Positions 28,319-36,530 of a DNA stretch of 64,000 nt are shown one piece after another (position 1 is the first letter of the stretch; the number at the start of each line of letters is the position of its first letter). The position numbers and the translations under genes were made by a program. The notes under the pieces are model-generated. The model had not been told where the DNA came from. It saw nothing but the letters and a program-made list of their open reading frames with translations, and ran no database searches. Source of the DNA: Mycolicibacterium madagascariense (GTDB lineage Bacteria > Actinomycetota > Actinomycetes > Mycobacteriales > Mycobacteriaceae); contig NZ_AP022611.1 of assembly GCF_010729665.1 (NCBI RefSeq), positions 164,288-228,287 on the forward strand. The letters run 5' to 3'.

Positions 28319-28618
28319 CTAAAAGTCAATGGTCATCGCGAATGCGGCCACCTGATCCTCGGTGGGCAGGAACGAGCCCACGTTCTCCACGCGATTGCCT
28401 TCCATCTCCAGCCGGAGCGCCAGCTGGGAACGCAGGTAGGCCAGTGTGTTCAGTCGGATGATCCGCGCCGCCAGCTCCTCGTCGGCCAGGTCCATCGCCT
28501 CGGGCTCCAGCTGCACTCCGATTGAGGCGCCCTGCCGGTCGACCGAGACGATGATGGACTCATCGTGGCTGGTCGCCTCGAAGACCTCCACCGTTGTCTG
28601 TTGCGCGGACACCAACAC
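28319..28618 (-). CDS. Small YbaB-fold protein of the ESX satellite operon
   Basis: 99 residues with the YbaB-type strand-turn-strand and helix pattern (I-I-V-S-V-D-R-Q-G then M-D-L-A-D-E-E-L). It starts at GTG 28618, with AGGGGG upstream; a second GTG two codons later is equally possible. It is the second protein of this fold in the operon, placed between the EspC-like and EspB-like genes, so a substrate-binding role like that proposed for EspL or EspH is plausible. Confidence 0.6.
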   Translation of the reverse strand: MLVSAQQTTVEVFEATSHDESIIVSVDRQGASIGVQLEPEAMDLADEELAARIIRLNTLAYLRSQLALRLEMEGNRVENVGSFLPTEDQVAAFAMTIDF

Positions 28619-28625
28619 CAGCCCC

Positions 28626-28940
28626 CTAGGTATCAGACGGACTGATCGTCACGCGGGCACGGTTCTCGGCCTCGCGCTGCTCGAACTCGGTGGCCGATTG
28701 CAGCAGTGCATCACGCATCTTCTCGTGGCGGTCCTGCTCGCTGGCCAGGGCCGCGTCACGCTTGGCGGCAACGTCGTCGACCGACGCCTTGACCTGGTGG
28801 TACAGCGGACCCAGCGTTTGCGCCTCGGACGTCATCCGCTCGTTGTCTGCACGGGCGGACTTGATCTGGTCGATTGCCTGCGCATGCACCTCCGCGAGAC
28901 GGCGCAGCTCAGCGGGATCGGCCTGGAATACCACACTCAT
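28626..28940 (-). CDS. EspC-like / WXG100-sized type VII substrate
   Basis: 104 residues forming a long helical hairpin with a central LGPLYHQV turn. The N-terminal phrase F-x-A-D-P-A-E-L-R-R-L-A-x-x-H and the length fit the EspC/EspF-type secreted family of ESX systems. No exact W-x-G or Y-x-x-x-D/E was found. It precedes the YbaB-fold and EspB-like genes, and together they look like a secreted-substrate set. Confidence 0.65.
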   Translation of the reverse strand: MSVVFQADPAELRRLAEVHAQAIDQIKSARADNERMTSEAQTLGPLYHQVKASVDDVAAKRDAALASEQDRHEKMRDALLQSATEFEQREAENRARVTISPSDT

Positions 28941-28973
28941 AATTTAACCCCGTTCGTCTGTGTGTGCGGACAC

Positions 28974-30731
28974 CTAATGAGCCCCCGCCAGCACGGTTAC
29001 CGGCGCAGCAGCGGGAGCCGTCTGGATCTGCGGTCGCGCCCAGCCCAGGAAATTCGGACCGGTCGGCATTTCCTCAACAGGAGTGACCTGTCCGTTCAGC
29101 CAGACCTTCCCGTTGCCCAGCGCCATGACTCGATGATCGGTGAACTGGGCGTAGTCCATCATCTTCAACTGGCTAGGTGAGACCGGCTCATTGACCGGAG
29201 CCCCTGGAGGCAACACCGTGATCTGGGACTTTCCCGCCGCGTCATCGAGGCTGGCCCCGCCGAGCACCAGGCGCCCAGCCTGAGCCAGCTGTGGGTTGTC
29301 GGCCGTCACCGTCGATCCGTCAGGCAGCTTCACCGACGCATCGGGAGCCGGCTGCGCCGGAGCAACCTGCCCGGTCTCGGCGGCTATGGGCTGGGGCTGA
29401 GCACCCTCAGCGGGTTTGGCCGCTGCGGGCTCGGTCGCCGGAGCGTCCTTCTTGGCCTCGTCCTTGTTGCCTTCGTCGGTCGCGGCTGTCTCGTTGTTCT
29501 TCTCATCGCCGCTGTGCTCGGCGTTCTCGGGCTTGGTGCCCACCGGGTCATCCTTGAGGGCGTCGGCAGGGTCCTCGGGGCGTGCGGACGCGGCCTCCTT
29601 GATGGCACCGCCGATCGCGCCGCCCAGGTCGCCAAGACCGCCTCCCCCACCGAGGCCGCCCATTCCGGGCATCATCGATCCCATTGCGCCGGGAAGCCCC
29701 GACAATGCACCCATCGCCGGTCCGGCGAGCCCGCCAAGGCCACCCATCAGTGGATCGGAGGCCAAGCCGCTCAACAGCGGATCACTAGCCAGCGGATCGC
29801 CAGCGCCGCTCGCGCCAGGATCGGCGGCCGGTGCTGGCGCACCCGCCGAACCGCCTGTGTCGCTTGCGCTTTGACCGCCGCCGCCCGCCGCCGCAGGGTC
29901 AGTCGGCCCGCTGCCGGTGCCGGCGGAATCCTTCACCGCGTCGTAACGCTGGCTGAGCGCATCGAGCACTTCGGCCTTGGACTCGGCGTCCATCCCCGAC
30001 GACTTGACGATGCCCAGGATCTCCTGAGTCTTGCCCTGCAGGAAGTCGTTGAGCTGCTGCTGCCCGGCTGGCGTGTCCAGCGTCGGGCCCAACTTGTGGA
30101 TTTGGTCCACCAGAGACGATTGCAGCGCCTGCAGCTGCGCCTTGCCCTCGTCCGATCCGGTCTTCGCGCCGAGCACTGCGTCAACGAGTTCCTCGTCGGC
30201 CTCGGCGAGTGCAGTCTTGTTCTTGGCCAACGCATCATCGACGGCCTTGGCGGCGTCTGCTGCCTTGCCGGACAAACCGCCGTCGTCGGCCGGGGGCTGA
30301 CCGGGCGGCGTCCCTGCCGGAGCCTGACCGGGTGGTGTCCCCGACGGGGGCTGGCCCGGCGCCCCCGGAGCCGGGGCGTGCGGCTGAGTCGGCGGGGGCG
30401 CACCGGGCGCCGGCGTGAGAGGTGCGTTGGTCGACGGATCGAACAAGTCGGGGTGTGCCTTCCGGATGCGGTCAAGGTCGACATCGGGCACCTGGGGATT
30501 AGCCCCGGTGTTCTCGACGCGGTTCTCGTAGTAGACCCCTGTCTGAGGGTCCTTCCACCCGCCGTTGTCGTAGCCGGTGGGAGTGGACGTCATCTTCGCG
30601 CCTTGGCTGTTCAGCCAGCCGTTGACATCGCGAATCTGCTGCTCCGACAAGCCCTTCTGCCACCCGTTGGGATCGCCAGTGACTTGCTTGATGTGCTCCA
30701 GGGCGGCCCGTAGCTCGTCGTAGGACGCCAC
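28974..30731 (-). CDS. DUF4226-type ESX-associated protein
   Basis: 585 residues. An N-terminal domain (1-95) contains many aromatic and Asn residues; a Pro-rich hinge follows; residues about 160-260 are a helical region ending in the phrase L-D-T-P-A-G-Q-x-x-L, which matches the DUF4226 pattern; then a Gly/Met and acidic low-complexity stretch and a folded C-terminus (about 480-585). The same helical phrase occurs in the protein at 51521-52471 and in the three hydrolases at 38-41 kb. It starts at a GTG directly after the TAA of a mini-ORF. Confidence 0.7.
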   Translation of the reverse strand: MASYDELRAALEHIKQVTGDPNGWQKGLSEQQIRDVNGWLNSQGAKMTSTPTGYDNGGWKDPQTGVYYENRVENTGANPQVPDVDLDRIRKAHPDLFDPSTNAPLTPAPGAPPPTQPHAPAPGAPGQPPSGTPPGQAPAGTPPGQPPADDGGLSGKAADAAKAVDDALAKNKTALAEADEELVDAVLGAKTGSDEGKAQLQALQSSLVDQIHKLGPTLDTPAGQQQLNDFLQGKTQEILGIVKSSGMDAESKAEVLDALSQRYDAVKDSAGTGSGPTDPAAAGGGGQSASDTGGSAGAPAPAADPGASGAGDPLASDPLLSGLASDPLMGGLGGLAGPAMGALSGLPGAMGSMMPGMGGLGGGGGLGDLGGAIGGAIKEAASARPEDPADALKDDPVGTKPENAEHSGDEKNNETAATDEGNKDEAKKDAPATEPAAAKPAEGAQPQPIAAETGQVAPAQPAPDASVKLPDGSTVTADNPQLAQAGRLVLGGASLDDAAGKSQITVLPPGAPVNEPVSPSQLKMMDYAQFTDHRVMALGNGKVWLNGQVTPVEEMPTGPNFLGWARPQIQTAPAAAPVTVLAGAH

Positions 30732-30833
30732 TTACCTCACCCCGCCGTCGAATATGCGCGTCCTCGGCGAGGAGTCTCGCAGCTCGCCGCCGAGGACGGC
30801 TGCGACCAGCGCAACGGTTGAAGGATCGGTCAT
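30732..30833 (-). CDS. 33-codon mini-ORF coupled to the DUF4226 gene
   Basis: A 33-residue frame from an ATG sharing its A with the upstream TGA (TGATG) to a TAA immediately followed by the GTG of the DUF4226 gene. The last codons contain GTGAGG, which doubles as the ribosome site of the next gene. The peptide is a short hydrophobic helix followed by a basic tail. The perfect stop/start chaining on both sides is the main reason to think it is translated. No family was recognised. Confidence 0.5.
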   Translation of the reverse strand: MTDPSTVALVAAVLGGELRDSSPRTRIFDGGVR

Positions 30834-30979
30834 CAGACACCCGCCATGGCCTGCGGCTCACCACAGCACGACGTCGTGCGGTCCGCGACGGAGACCCGCG
30901 CGTCGAGCGGGGTGCCCGACAGCTGATCCGCTGCGTCGGCGAGCATTGCAGCCAGCAGATGCGCCACCAAAGTGTTCAT
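30833..30979 (-). CDS. 48-codon mini-ORF, first gene of the ESX satellite operon
   Basis: A 48-residue frame from ATG 30979 to a TGA that overlaps the next start. It has a hydrophobic, Ala/Leu-rich N-terminal helix and a Cys-Cys pair near residue 38. No ribosome site is visible before the ATG; a TTGACT box lies roughly 30 bases upstream, so transcription may begin very close to the start. It is supported by the unbroken coupling to the next two frames. Confidence 0.45.
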   Translation of the reverse strand: MNTLVAHLLAAMLADAADQLSGTPLDARVSVADRTTSCCGEPQAMAGV

Positions 30980-31299
30980 GCGTCGGACGATAAGAGCGCA
31001 GGCAGTCAAGGGTCCACCACCACAGCCACATTCGTCGTCAATCTCGGTGCCAGCACCTCAAGATCACGATTCGATCTCCGATGTTCGGCGTGTCGGTGGC
31101 TTTTCTGAAAGAGGGTGCGTAAAGATCAGCGCTGTTCGACAGGCAGGCCAAGCAACCCGTGACCAGCGTGTCATGGCGGTAATTCCACACCGGCGTGCGA
31201 GACTTCGCCTGGTAACACCTGCAACACCGGACGCAGCGGCCCCAGAACGGTCGCAGGTCAAGGCTAGAAGCGTGACAACAACGGAGAGGAGCAAGGCCC
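30980..31299. other. 320-bp intergenic region between divergent operons
   Basis: No convincing gene on either strand. It separates the leftward ESX satellite operon from the rightward RHH and replication genes, so it should hold both promoters. A TTGACT hexamer on the minus strand and a GGAGAGGAG ribosome site for the rightward gene near its end are visible. No iteron array was recognised. Confidence 0.5.
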
Positions 31300-31719
31300 G
31301 TGAGCGCATCGTCAACGACGACCTCCCGCGGTCGCCCGCACCTCGGTCCACGCGTTGTCATAACCGCCGCATTGTGGCCAAATCTGGAGCGCTTGGTCGA
31401 CGATGTGCGCGGTCCCCTCGACCGGTCGCCCTTTTTGGCGGACCTCTTGGCCTGTCATGTCGGACGCCCGGACCTCATTCGCCACCAGCAGCTCGCTTTC
31501 TGTGTAGCGAACCACGACGGCATACCCGGTCAACCCAGCGGCGCGACCAGACACTGCACGGTGCGAGTCCACCCGGCCGTTGCCGACGCGCTCATCGCGC
31601 ATGCGGAGGGCGTCGGGTTGCCCCGCGCGGTGTACAACGCGCTGGCAATCGCCAGCATCCTCAGCTCGGATGGCGCGGAAACCACAGCGAAGCAGGAGGG
31701 CCTGCCCCTGGCGATGTGA
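31300..31719 (+). CDS. Two-domain ribbon-helix-helix protein, possible copy-number or transfer regulator
   Basis: 139 residues from a GTG with GGAGAGGAG upstream. Two similar segments occur: R-V-V-I-x-A-x-L followed by a helix ending A-D-L-L-A-x-H-V-G-R-P-D-L, and a second starting T-V-R-V-H-P. Both resemble ribbon-helix-helix units of CopG/Arc-type proteins seen on actinobacterial plasmids and phages. It lies directly upstream of the replication initiator, so a repressor of replication is likely, but this is inference. Confidence 0.55.
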   Translation: MSASSTTTSRGRPHLGPRVVITAALWPNLERLVDDVRGPLDRSPFLADLLACHVGRPDLIRHQQLAFCVANHDGIPGQPSGATRHCTVRVHPAVADALIAHAEGVGLPRAVYNALAIASILSSDGAETTAKQEGLPLAM

Positions 31720-31791
31720 TGGAGCTGGCGGCGTCTCCCCCAGCGAAACGAACACATCTGAATAGGGCGTGAGCACCGCATAAACGACTGT

Positions 31792-31815
31792 GCCCCTCGG
31801 CGGCAACCGAGGGGC
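31792..31815 (+). promoter_or_regulatory. Hairpin covering the ribosome site of the replication initiator
   Basis: A 9-bp perfect stem (GCCCCTCGG / CCGAGGGGC) with a 6-base loop. The right arm contains GAGGGG, the only good ribosome site for the GTG at 31821. It could hide that site, or end transcription from the upstream gene; there is no T run after it, which favours translational control. Confidence 0.45.
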
Positions 31816-31820
31816 GGGTC

Positions 31821-33107
31821 GTGGCGCAAGCGCCACTTTCCCCGAAGGGAACTGTCTTGAGCGACAGATCTCACGGTACTGCATGCGCTGGCGCTGGTCC
31901 AGATTTGCGCACCGTGTTTCTTCCTTTGTCCGCACCTGGTGCGGACAAATCTCCGCGGGTTTATCGCGGCTGCAGCGCTAGCGTGCGTCGGCGTGGCACG
32001 ATCCGTACCGCCCCTATCGCCGAAGTCCTCCGAGTTCGTCGCGCCCGGCGACTTGCCGACCGGGAGCTGCCTCCCTCCAGCTACTTCGTCAACCTCGAAA
32101 TCGAGGCGGATGCGCATGCTGGCATCGCATGCTGGAGTGGCGGGCCAACTAAATGGGCTCACGTCACTGTGGCGAGCGCGTACGACCAGGGATACGGTCA
32201 GGTGCGACGAAAGATGACCGCCCCGGTGTCGAAGCGAGCGGTGGTTGCCATCGCCGCTGAGATGGCGCGGTTCGCCGATCGCAGCACGGGTCGCAACTGT
32301 CGCCCCAGCGTGGCCACACTAGCCGCGCGGACCGGCTTCGCCGAGCGGACCGTCCAGCGCGCACGTGAGTGCCTCCGTCTGTTGGGCCTAGCGACCGAGG
32401 TCGTCCGCGGCCGGCAGCGCACCTACGTCGAACGCATGGCGTCGTGGCGAATGGGTGACCGGCACCGCGGCTGGGCGTCGGTCTGGGCATTGCACGATAA
32501 CCCGCAGGTCAATCGGGTTATCCACATGCTGACACCCCACCTGGCACGGTCCCTACCTAAGACTTCTAGCTCACCTTTGAAGAAATTGGTTACTACCCAC
32601 GCGGGCGCCGGGGGCGCCCGGCAAGGCGTCGCTACGCGCCGCCGAGGCATTGACCAAAAAGGCGAACAGCTCGCACGACAGTGGCGAGCACATCCGAAGG
32701 CCCCGTCCTGGGCTGGCAGATTCAGCACAGCAGCATGGGCGGCGATTCTCGCGGCTCCGGCCCGCGCAGGATGGACCGCAGATGACCTCAACGCGGCGGT
32801 CACGGAGTGGCTGGCGGGTGGACACCACATCCCCGATAGTCCTCGACGCCCAATCGGACTGGTCGGTGCGGTCCTCGCGGCCTACACAGCCCACAACGAC
32901 CTAGAGGTGCGGCCCATGGCTTACGCCGAGGCAGCGGCCGCTGCGGAGGCCGCTCAGCGCGCCCAGCAGGCGCTCCAGCGCGAGGTTGACCGGCAGGACT
33001 CTGCCAGACGTCGCCAGGAGGCCCTAGAAGCGCTCAACGGGCCGGGACATGCCGAATACCGCGCATTCCGCGAGGCATTCAAGCTCAAGCGGCGGCGGTG
33101 GTCGTAA
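31821..33107 (+). CDS. Putative plasmid replication initiator (helix-turn-helix)
   Basis: 428 residues from the GTG at 31821; later starts are possible because the first 60 residues look poorly conserved. Residues about 135-205 hold a winged-helix-type domain with a clear recognition helix (T-L-A-A-R-T-G-F-A-E-R-T-V-Q-R-A). Residues 300-370 carry a second helical domain with a W-A-A-I-L-A-A-P phrase, and the C-terminus is a charged coiled coil. This two-part plan and the position before the partition genes fit Rep proteins of mycobacterial plasmids. A perfect hairpin follows it. Confidence 0.6.
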   Translation: MAQAPLSPKGTVLSDRSHGTACAGAGPDLRTVFLPLSAPGADKSPRVYRGCSASVRRRGTIRTAPIAEVLRVRRARRLADRELPPSSYFVNLEIEADAHAGIACWSGGPTKWAHVTVASAYDQGYGQVRRKMTAPVSKRAVVAIAAEMARFADRSTGRNCRPSVATLAARTGFAERTVQRARECLRLLGLATEVVRGRQRTYVERMASWRMGDRHRGWASVWALHDNPQVNRVIHMLTPHLARSLPKTSSSPLKKLVTTHAGAGGARQGVATRRRGIDQKGEQLARQWRAHPKAPSWAGRFSTAAWAAILAAPARAGWTADDLNAAVTEWLAGGHHIPDSPRRPIGLVGAVLAAYTAHNDLEVRPMAYAEAAAAAEAAQRAQQALQREVDRQDSARRRQEALEALNGPGHAEYRAFREAFKLKRRRWS

Positions 33108-33150
33108 CCAGGTGCAGACAGCCACGTTGGGAGATAGACGGCTCCCCCAT

Positions 33151-33175
33151 CGGGTCGCCCGCGACGGGCGACCCG
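33151..33175. terminator. Perfect 11-bp hairpin between convergent genes
   Basis: CGGGTCGCCCG, a 3-base CGA loop, then the exact complement. It lies 44 bases after the replication gene and 172 bases beyond the end of the convergent DUF2637 gene. No T run follows on either strand, as is common for high-GC actinobacterial terminators. Confidence 0.6.
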
Positions 33176-33346
33176 CCGCGGGGTGTTCCGCACGTGATCG
33201 CGAGATGCCGTGAGGCGCAGCCGGCCCATCACCGCGACGCCGCACCGGTCCGCGACCGAGGCGCGCCCGCGGTCGACACTCCCCAATGCGTCAGGGCAAA
33301 AGCCAGCTCGGATGCCCCGCCTCAAGCGAACACCTCACCGTCCTTG

Positions 33347-34213
33347 TTACTTTGGCGGCCCCGCCTGCTCATCGAGAACTGCCTTGGCGGCGTCTCGGAT
33401 ACGGGCCACCGCGTCATGGCGCAGATCAAGTTGCTGTCCGATTTGGCGCAGCGCCAGAGGTGGCTGGGTATCGTGCAAAAGCCTGAGGGCATCGGCGATC
33501 TTGGCGGTCGGATACGTCGTGAGTTGTCCACGCTCGTGTATTTCCGCGGCGACTGCATCCCATCGTTCGACGCGTTCGGCGGCGAGGGCCATCGCTTGGT
33601 CTTGTCGTTGCGCCGTCTCGTCGAGATGCTCGTATGGAGTGAAGCGCCACAGTATCGAAAGCCCATGCGTGACGAGGACCAAAGCCAGGGGCGGAACACA
33701 TGCGACTGCGGCAGCACCCCAGGAACCGAGAGGTTGTTCGGGCAGCCGGCCATTAGGCAGCATGGCGTGCACGCCATTGCCGGTCACACTTACCGCCGCA
33801 CCAATTGTCAGAAGTGTCCAGAAGTATCGGCGGGCCCGGCCCTGTTCCGGGTACGCAGAAAAAGCCACCAATGCCATCGTCGCAAGCACGATCGTTCCGT
33901 CGATGATGACCGGCCAGAGCCAGGCGAGCTTGTCTGGCCACACTGTTCGCGCCGCGAGGTCCGCCAACGACGAGAAGGACAACGCAAAGCTGAACACCCC
34001 GACGAGCACAGTTATCGCGACAGCTGTCGCGCGAGTTATCCGAACGAGCGATAACCGAGTCGCCAGCTGGCTTCGTCGGTCCGCGGTGGAAGCCGTTGAG
34101 GGCGGCGCGCCCGCAGCGGAAGGAACCACCATCGTCTCTTGCCCGCCATCACGCTCAAGCAGGACACTGCCCGAGGGTGTGTGGGTCGAGACGTCGGTTA
34201 GCAATGCCGTCAT
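33347..34213 (-). CDS. DUF2637-type membrane protein
   Basis: 288 residues from ATG 34213, with GGAG seven bases upstream; a longer frame exists but lacks a ribosome site. Four hydrophobic helices (about residues 60-85, 95-115, 125-150 and 165-190) contain the W-P-V-I-I-D-G-T phrase typical of DUF2637 proteins of actinobacterial mobile elements. The last 90 residues are a soluble helix-turn-helix-like part. DUF2637 proteins are often near plasmid spread or transfer genes. The convergent replication gene is 240 bases away. Confidence 0.7.
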   Translation of the reverse strand: MTALLTDVSTHTPSGSVLLERDGGQETMVVPSAAGAPPSTASTADRRSQLATRLSLVRITRATAVAITVLVGVFSFALSFSSLADLAARTVWPDKLAWLWPVIIDGTIVLATMALVAFSAYPEQGRARRYFWTLLTIGAAVSVTGNGVHAMLPNGRLPEQPLGSWGAAAVACVPPLALVLVTHGLSILWRFTPYEHLDETAQRQDQAMALAAERVERWDAVAAEIHERGQLTTYPTAKIADALRLLHDTQPPLALRQIGQQLDLRHDAVARIRDAAKAVLDEQAGPPK

Positions 34214-34432
34214 GAAGGTCTCCGTAGCCGTCTGATCAACCAGAGCCGACCTGGGCAGACACACTGCTGGTAGCAAGAGAGGCACCCAGGGTCGTCACAG
34301 CGCAGCATCGTTTACTAGGTTCCGAGTTGTCCACGACCAGCGGCACATTCGGCCTCAAACACAGACTCGGGAGGCACGCGTGAATCCCAGAACCGGTCAG
34401 CCTGGGCGGACCGCAGCAACGTCAGAGGGGTG

Positions 34433-34687
34433 TCACGAAACTCTCAGCGAACGTTGTGGGGCCCCGTCCTGGGCGCAGAATTGGTGGGCTCGCGCGATCA
34501 GTTCCTCTACCGCCGGCGCAAGCAGTTCCGCAACCTTGACCCCGCTGGCCTCGGCATACCGCGTAAGCGCGAGATGGTCTTCTTCGCTCACACGCTTGGT
34601 GACGAACTTGGTCGAGGCACGATTCTCTCGGTGCCGCCAGTTGCGTCGGCGGCCAGCTGCTTCTTCGCTCGCACTGATGTCCGTCAC
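34433..34687 (-). CDS. Small basic ribbon-helix-helix-like protein
   Basis: 84 residues from a GTG with GGAG seven bases upstream; the long upstream frame is a shadow of the divergent gene. The N-terminal half is basic, and residues about 30-65 (F-V-T-K-R-V-S-E-E-D, then two helices) fit a ribbon-helix-helix or MobC-like accessory protein. It is divergent from a winged-helix gene, across a block of palindromic repeats that one of the two probably binds. Confidence 0.55.
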   Translation of the reverse strand: MTDISASEEAAGRRRNWRHRENRASTKFVTKRVSEEDHLALTRYAEASGVKVAELLAPAVEELIARAHQFCAQDGAPQRSLRVS

Positions 34688-34740
34688 CAGACCGCTCCGA
34701 TCAGCTCGTAGATGGGTTTGCGTGGTGCCCTGACCAGCGA

Positions 34741-34800
34741 TTACAAGATCCTTGTAACACGATATCAGTAACGAGGTTCTTGTAACAGGATTCCTGTAAT
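34741..34800. promoter_or_regulatory. Cluster of operator-like repeats in the AT-richest spot of the region
   Basis: A perfect palindrome TTACAAGATCCTTGTAA (34741-34757) is followed by two imperfect versions (34769-34787 and 34782-34800) that share CTTGTAACA or CCTGTAAT half-sites. Copies of CTTGTAACA start 28 bases apart. The block fills the gap between two divergent DNA-binding genes, so it is most likely their operator; a replication origin is an alternative. Confidence 0.6.
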
Positions 34801-34803
34801 AGC

Positions 34804-35139
34804 ATGTCACGCGTGTCTTACGCACAGTCGGCGCGAGTGCAAAAGCTCTCCGCTGTTGTGTTCGGACAGAAACACCGGCTGTCGACCATGGCCGCCATCG
34901 CCCAGGGCGACGGCCTTGTGAACCCCAGCGACCTGGCGGCCGAACTCGGATTCTCGGCACAGAGTGCGGTTCAATTGCCGCTCAGAGATCTGGTCGAAGC
35001 TGGCCTCATCACCCGCCAAGACGGCATGGGGCGCGTTTACTACCGCAGGAATCCGCATCCCATTTGGGACGCGGCGCTCGAGCTGCTGAGCCAAGCATTG
35101 GCCGCGGACCTTCCTGCGGACACCACACTTCAACCCTGA
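34804..35139 (+). CDS. Winged-helix transcriptional regulator
   Basis: 111 residues. Residues about 28-80 form a winged helix: a D-L-A-A-E-L-G-F-S-A-Q-S-A-V recognition region followed by L-V-E-A-G-L-I-T-R and a basic wing (G-R-V-Y-Y-R-R), as in ArsR/MarR-like regulators. The ATG lies only three bases beyond the operator-like repeats, so repression by a bound protein is easy to imagine. No ribosome site is seen. Confidence 0.65.
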   Translation: MSRVSYAQSARVQKLSAVVFGQKHRLSTMAAIAQGDGLVNPSDLAAELGFSAQSAVQLPLRDLVEAGLITRQDGMGRVYYRRNPHPIWDAALELLSQALAADLPADTTLQP

Positions 35140-35527
35140 GTGGGCTGCCCCACAATCACTCCGTGTCGCCTCGCGCGTCGGAGTTCTGCGCCAATGGTTG
35201 CCGGCAGGCCCCCGGCGCATAGCGGCGGCATGAGGGGCGCAGCGTCTCCCCCACACTGCCGAGCCGAAGGGCGCCGACGAATCGCCCCGTCTCACCGCTG
35301 GCTCCCCCACTCCTGACACAACAGTCGCCCTCCCGAGAAGCCAAGAGCATGACCTGAGCGGGACGTCACGCTCCTCGCCGCCCCACGGTCCAGTCTGTTA
35401 CTCCCGCAACCCTCACGTCGCGCGTTCGGCTTACCGTGCGGGGCAAGTTTAGAAGTCCGCTGCGAGGCGAGATCACGACACCCAATCCGTCCCCAACCCA
35501 CGCCGGACGGGATGCGCCGCCGGGATG

Positions 35528-35545
35528 AGTTTTCCGCGGAAAACT
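35528..35545. repeat. parS-like site 1
   Basis: 18-bp perfect palindrome AGTTTTCCGCGGAAAACT. The 16-bp core GTTTTCCGCGGAAAAC occurs five times, all within 2 kb around parAB. It differs from the chromosomal parS consensus (TGTTTCACGTGAAACA) but keeps its palindromic, T-run/A-run shape. Confidence 0.75.
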
Positions 35546-35559
35546 GGTCTCACGCAACA

Positions 35560-35575
35560 GTTTTCCGCGGAAAAC
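35560..35575. repeat. parS-like site 2
   Basis: Exact 16-bp core GTTTTCCGCGGAAAAC, 32 bases centre-to-centre from site 1, which puts both sites on the same helix face (about three turns). Confidence 0.75.
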
Positions 35576-35665
35576 CGCTGTAAACGCGCAGTTCAAGGGC
35601 GTATTCCGGCTCGCGCGCGCTTCTCGCGGCCCGGCGCACGGGCGCGTCGCCTGGCCGACGAAGAG

Positions 35666-35687
35666 CGAGTTTTCCGCGGAAAACTCG
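35666..35687. repeat. parS-like site 3
   Basis: Longest copy: the 16-bp core is extended to a 22-bp perfect palindrome by CGA and TCG flanks. It lies 127 bases before the parA start. Confidence 0.75.
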
Positions 35688-35813
35688 CCGGAAACGTTAC
35701 CGGGGTATGCGCGTGTCGCCGCGTCGTTTTCACCCCGCGGAAGTAACCTCGCAGGCATCCACTCTCCGTGGCCCACTGCCCGCCCCTCCGCGCGAATTTA
35801 GGGAGCTGTCACC

Positions 35814-36530
35814 ATGTCCAGAGTCATCACGCTTCTCAACCAAAAAGGTGGAGTTGGCAAGAGCACGGCGGCCGTCAACCTGGCGGCGGTTCGCGCCGAG
35901 GTCTTGAATGCGGGCCTGCCGGATGACGCCGATCCACGGGTTGCCGCAATCTCGATCGACCCCCAGGGCTCCGCCGCTTGGTGGGCTAACCAGGTCCGCA
36001 ATTTGCCCTTCTTTCTCATCCAAGCTCATGACGACCCGCTTGAGAATCTCGCGATGCTGAACAACCTGACCGGCATCGACGAGGTGTATGTCGACACCGC
36101 CGGCTGGTTCGATCTCGACCCTGACGGCTCGGGCGACGGACTCGGCTCCGGTCACTCCGCCGACGCTCTGCGTACGGTTCTCGACGTCAGCGACGAGGTA
36201 TTAGTCCCGATCCTGACGGAACCGCTGTGCTTCGATCCCACCGCGCGGACCATCCGCAAGCTTCTTGAGCCGCGCGCACTCCCCTACCGCGTGTTCATCA
36301 ACAATCACGACAGCCGGGACGGCACCTACTGGCTGAACGAGACCAAAGAGTTCGTCCGAGGACGCGGTTGGCCCCTGGCTGAGACCGTCATCAGGCACTA
36401 CAGGATTCACACGAACGCGTCGAACGACGGCGTCGTCGTCACGCAGTACAAGAAGACTGGAAAGGCGGCCAACGCCGCATCCGACTACTACAACCTTGCT
36501 GCCGAACTGATGGCAGCGGGGGTTCACTGA
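35814..36530 (+). CDS. parA: ParA-type partition ATPase
   Basis: 238 residues. The N-terminus has the deviant Walker A motif QKGGVGKST (residues 10-18), followed by an S-I-D-P-Q-G Walker A' strand and a V-Y-V-D-T-A-G-W Walker B. It lacks an N-terminal DNA-binding domain, so it is of the short (type Ib-like) kind in length, but its partner is a full ParB. It moves plasmid copies apart through ATP-driven contact with ParB-parS complexes. The stop shares a base with the parB start (TGATG). Confidence 0.9.
   Translation: MSRVITLLNQKGGVGKSTAAVNLAAVRAEVLNAGLPDDADPRVAAISIDPQGSAAWWANQVRNLPFFLIQAHDDPLENLAMLNNLTGIDEVYVDTAGWFDLDPDGSGDGLGSGHSADALRTVLDVSDEVLVPILTEPLCFDPTARTIRKLLEPRALPYRVFINNHDSRDGTYWLNETKEFVRGRGWPLAETVIRHYRIHTNASNDGVVVTQYKKTGKAANAASDYYNLAAELMAAGVH

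Larger units (their letters stand above)
35140..35813. other. Non-coding partition region upstream of parA
   Basis: No gene was recognised in this 674-bp stretch. It holds three copies of a palindromic site (annotated separately) and, at its end, the parA promoter and leader. The spacing and repetition suggest the plasmid centromere. Confidence 0.6.

Noticed and set aside
34380..34733. 117-residue plus-strand frame with GGGAGG before a GTG
   Set aside because: It is antisense to the small RHH-like gene and its composition is Ser/Arg-rich shadow; the ribosome site alone was not enough.
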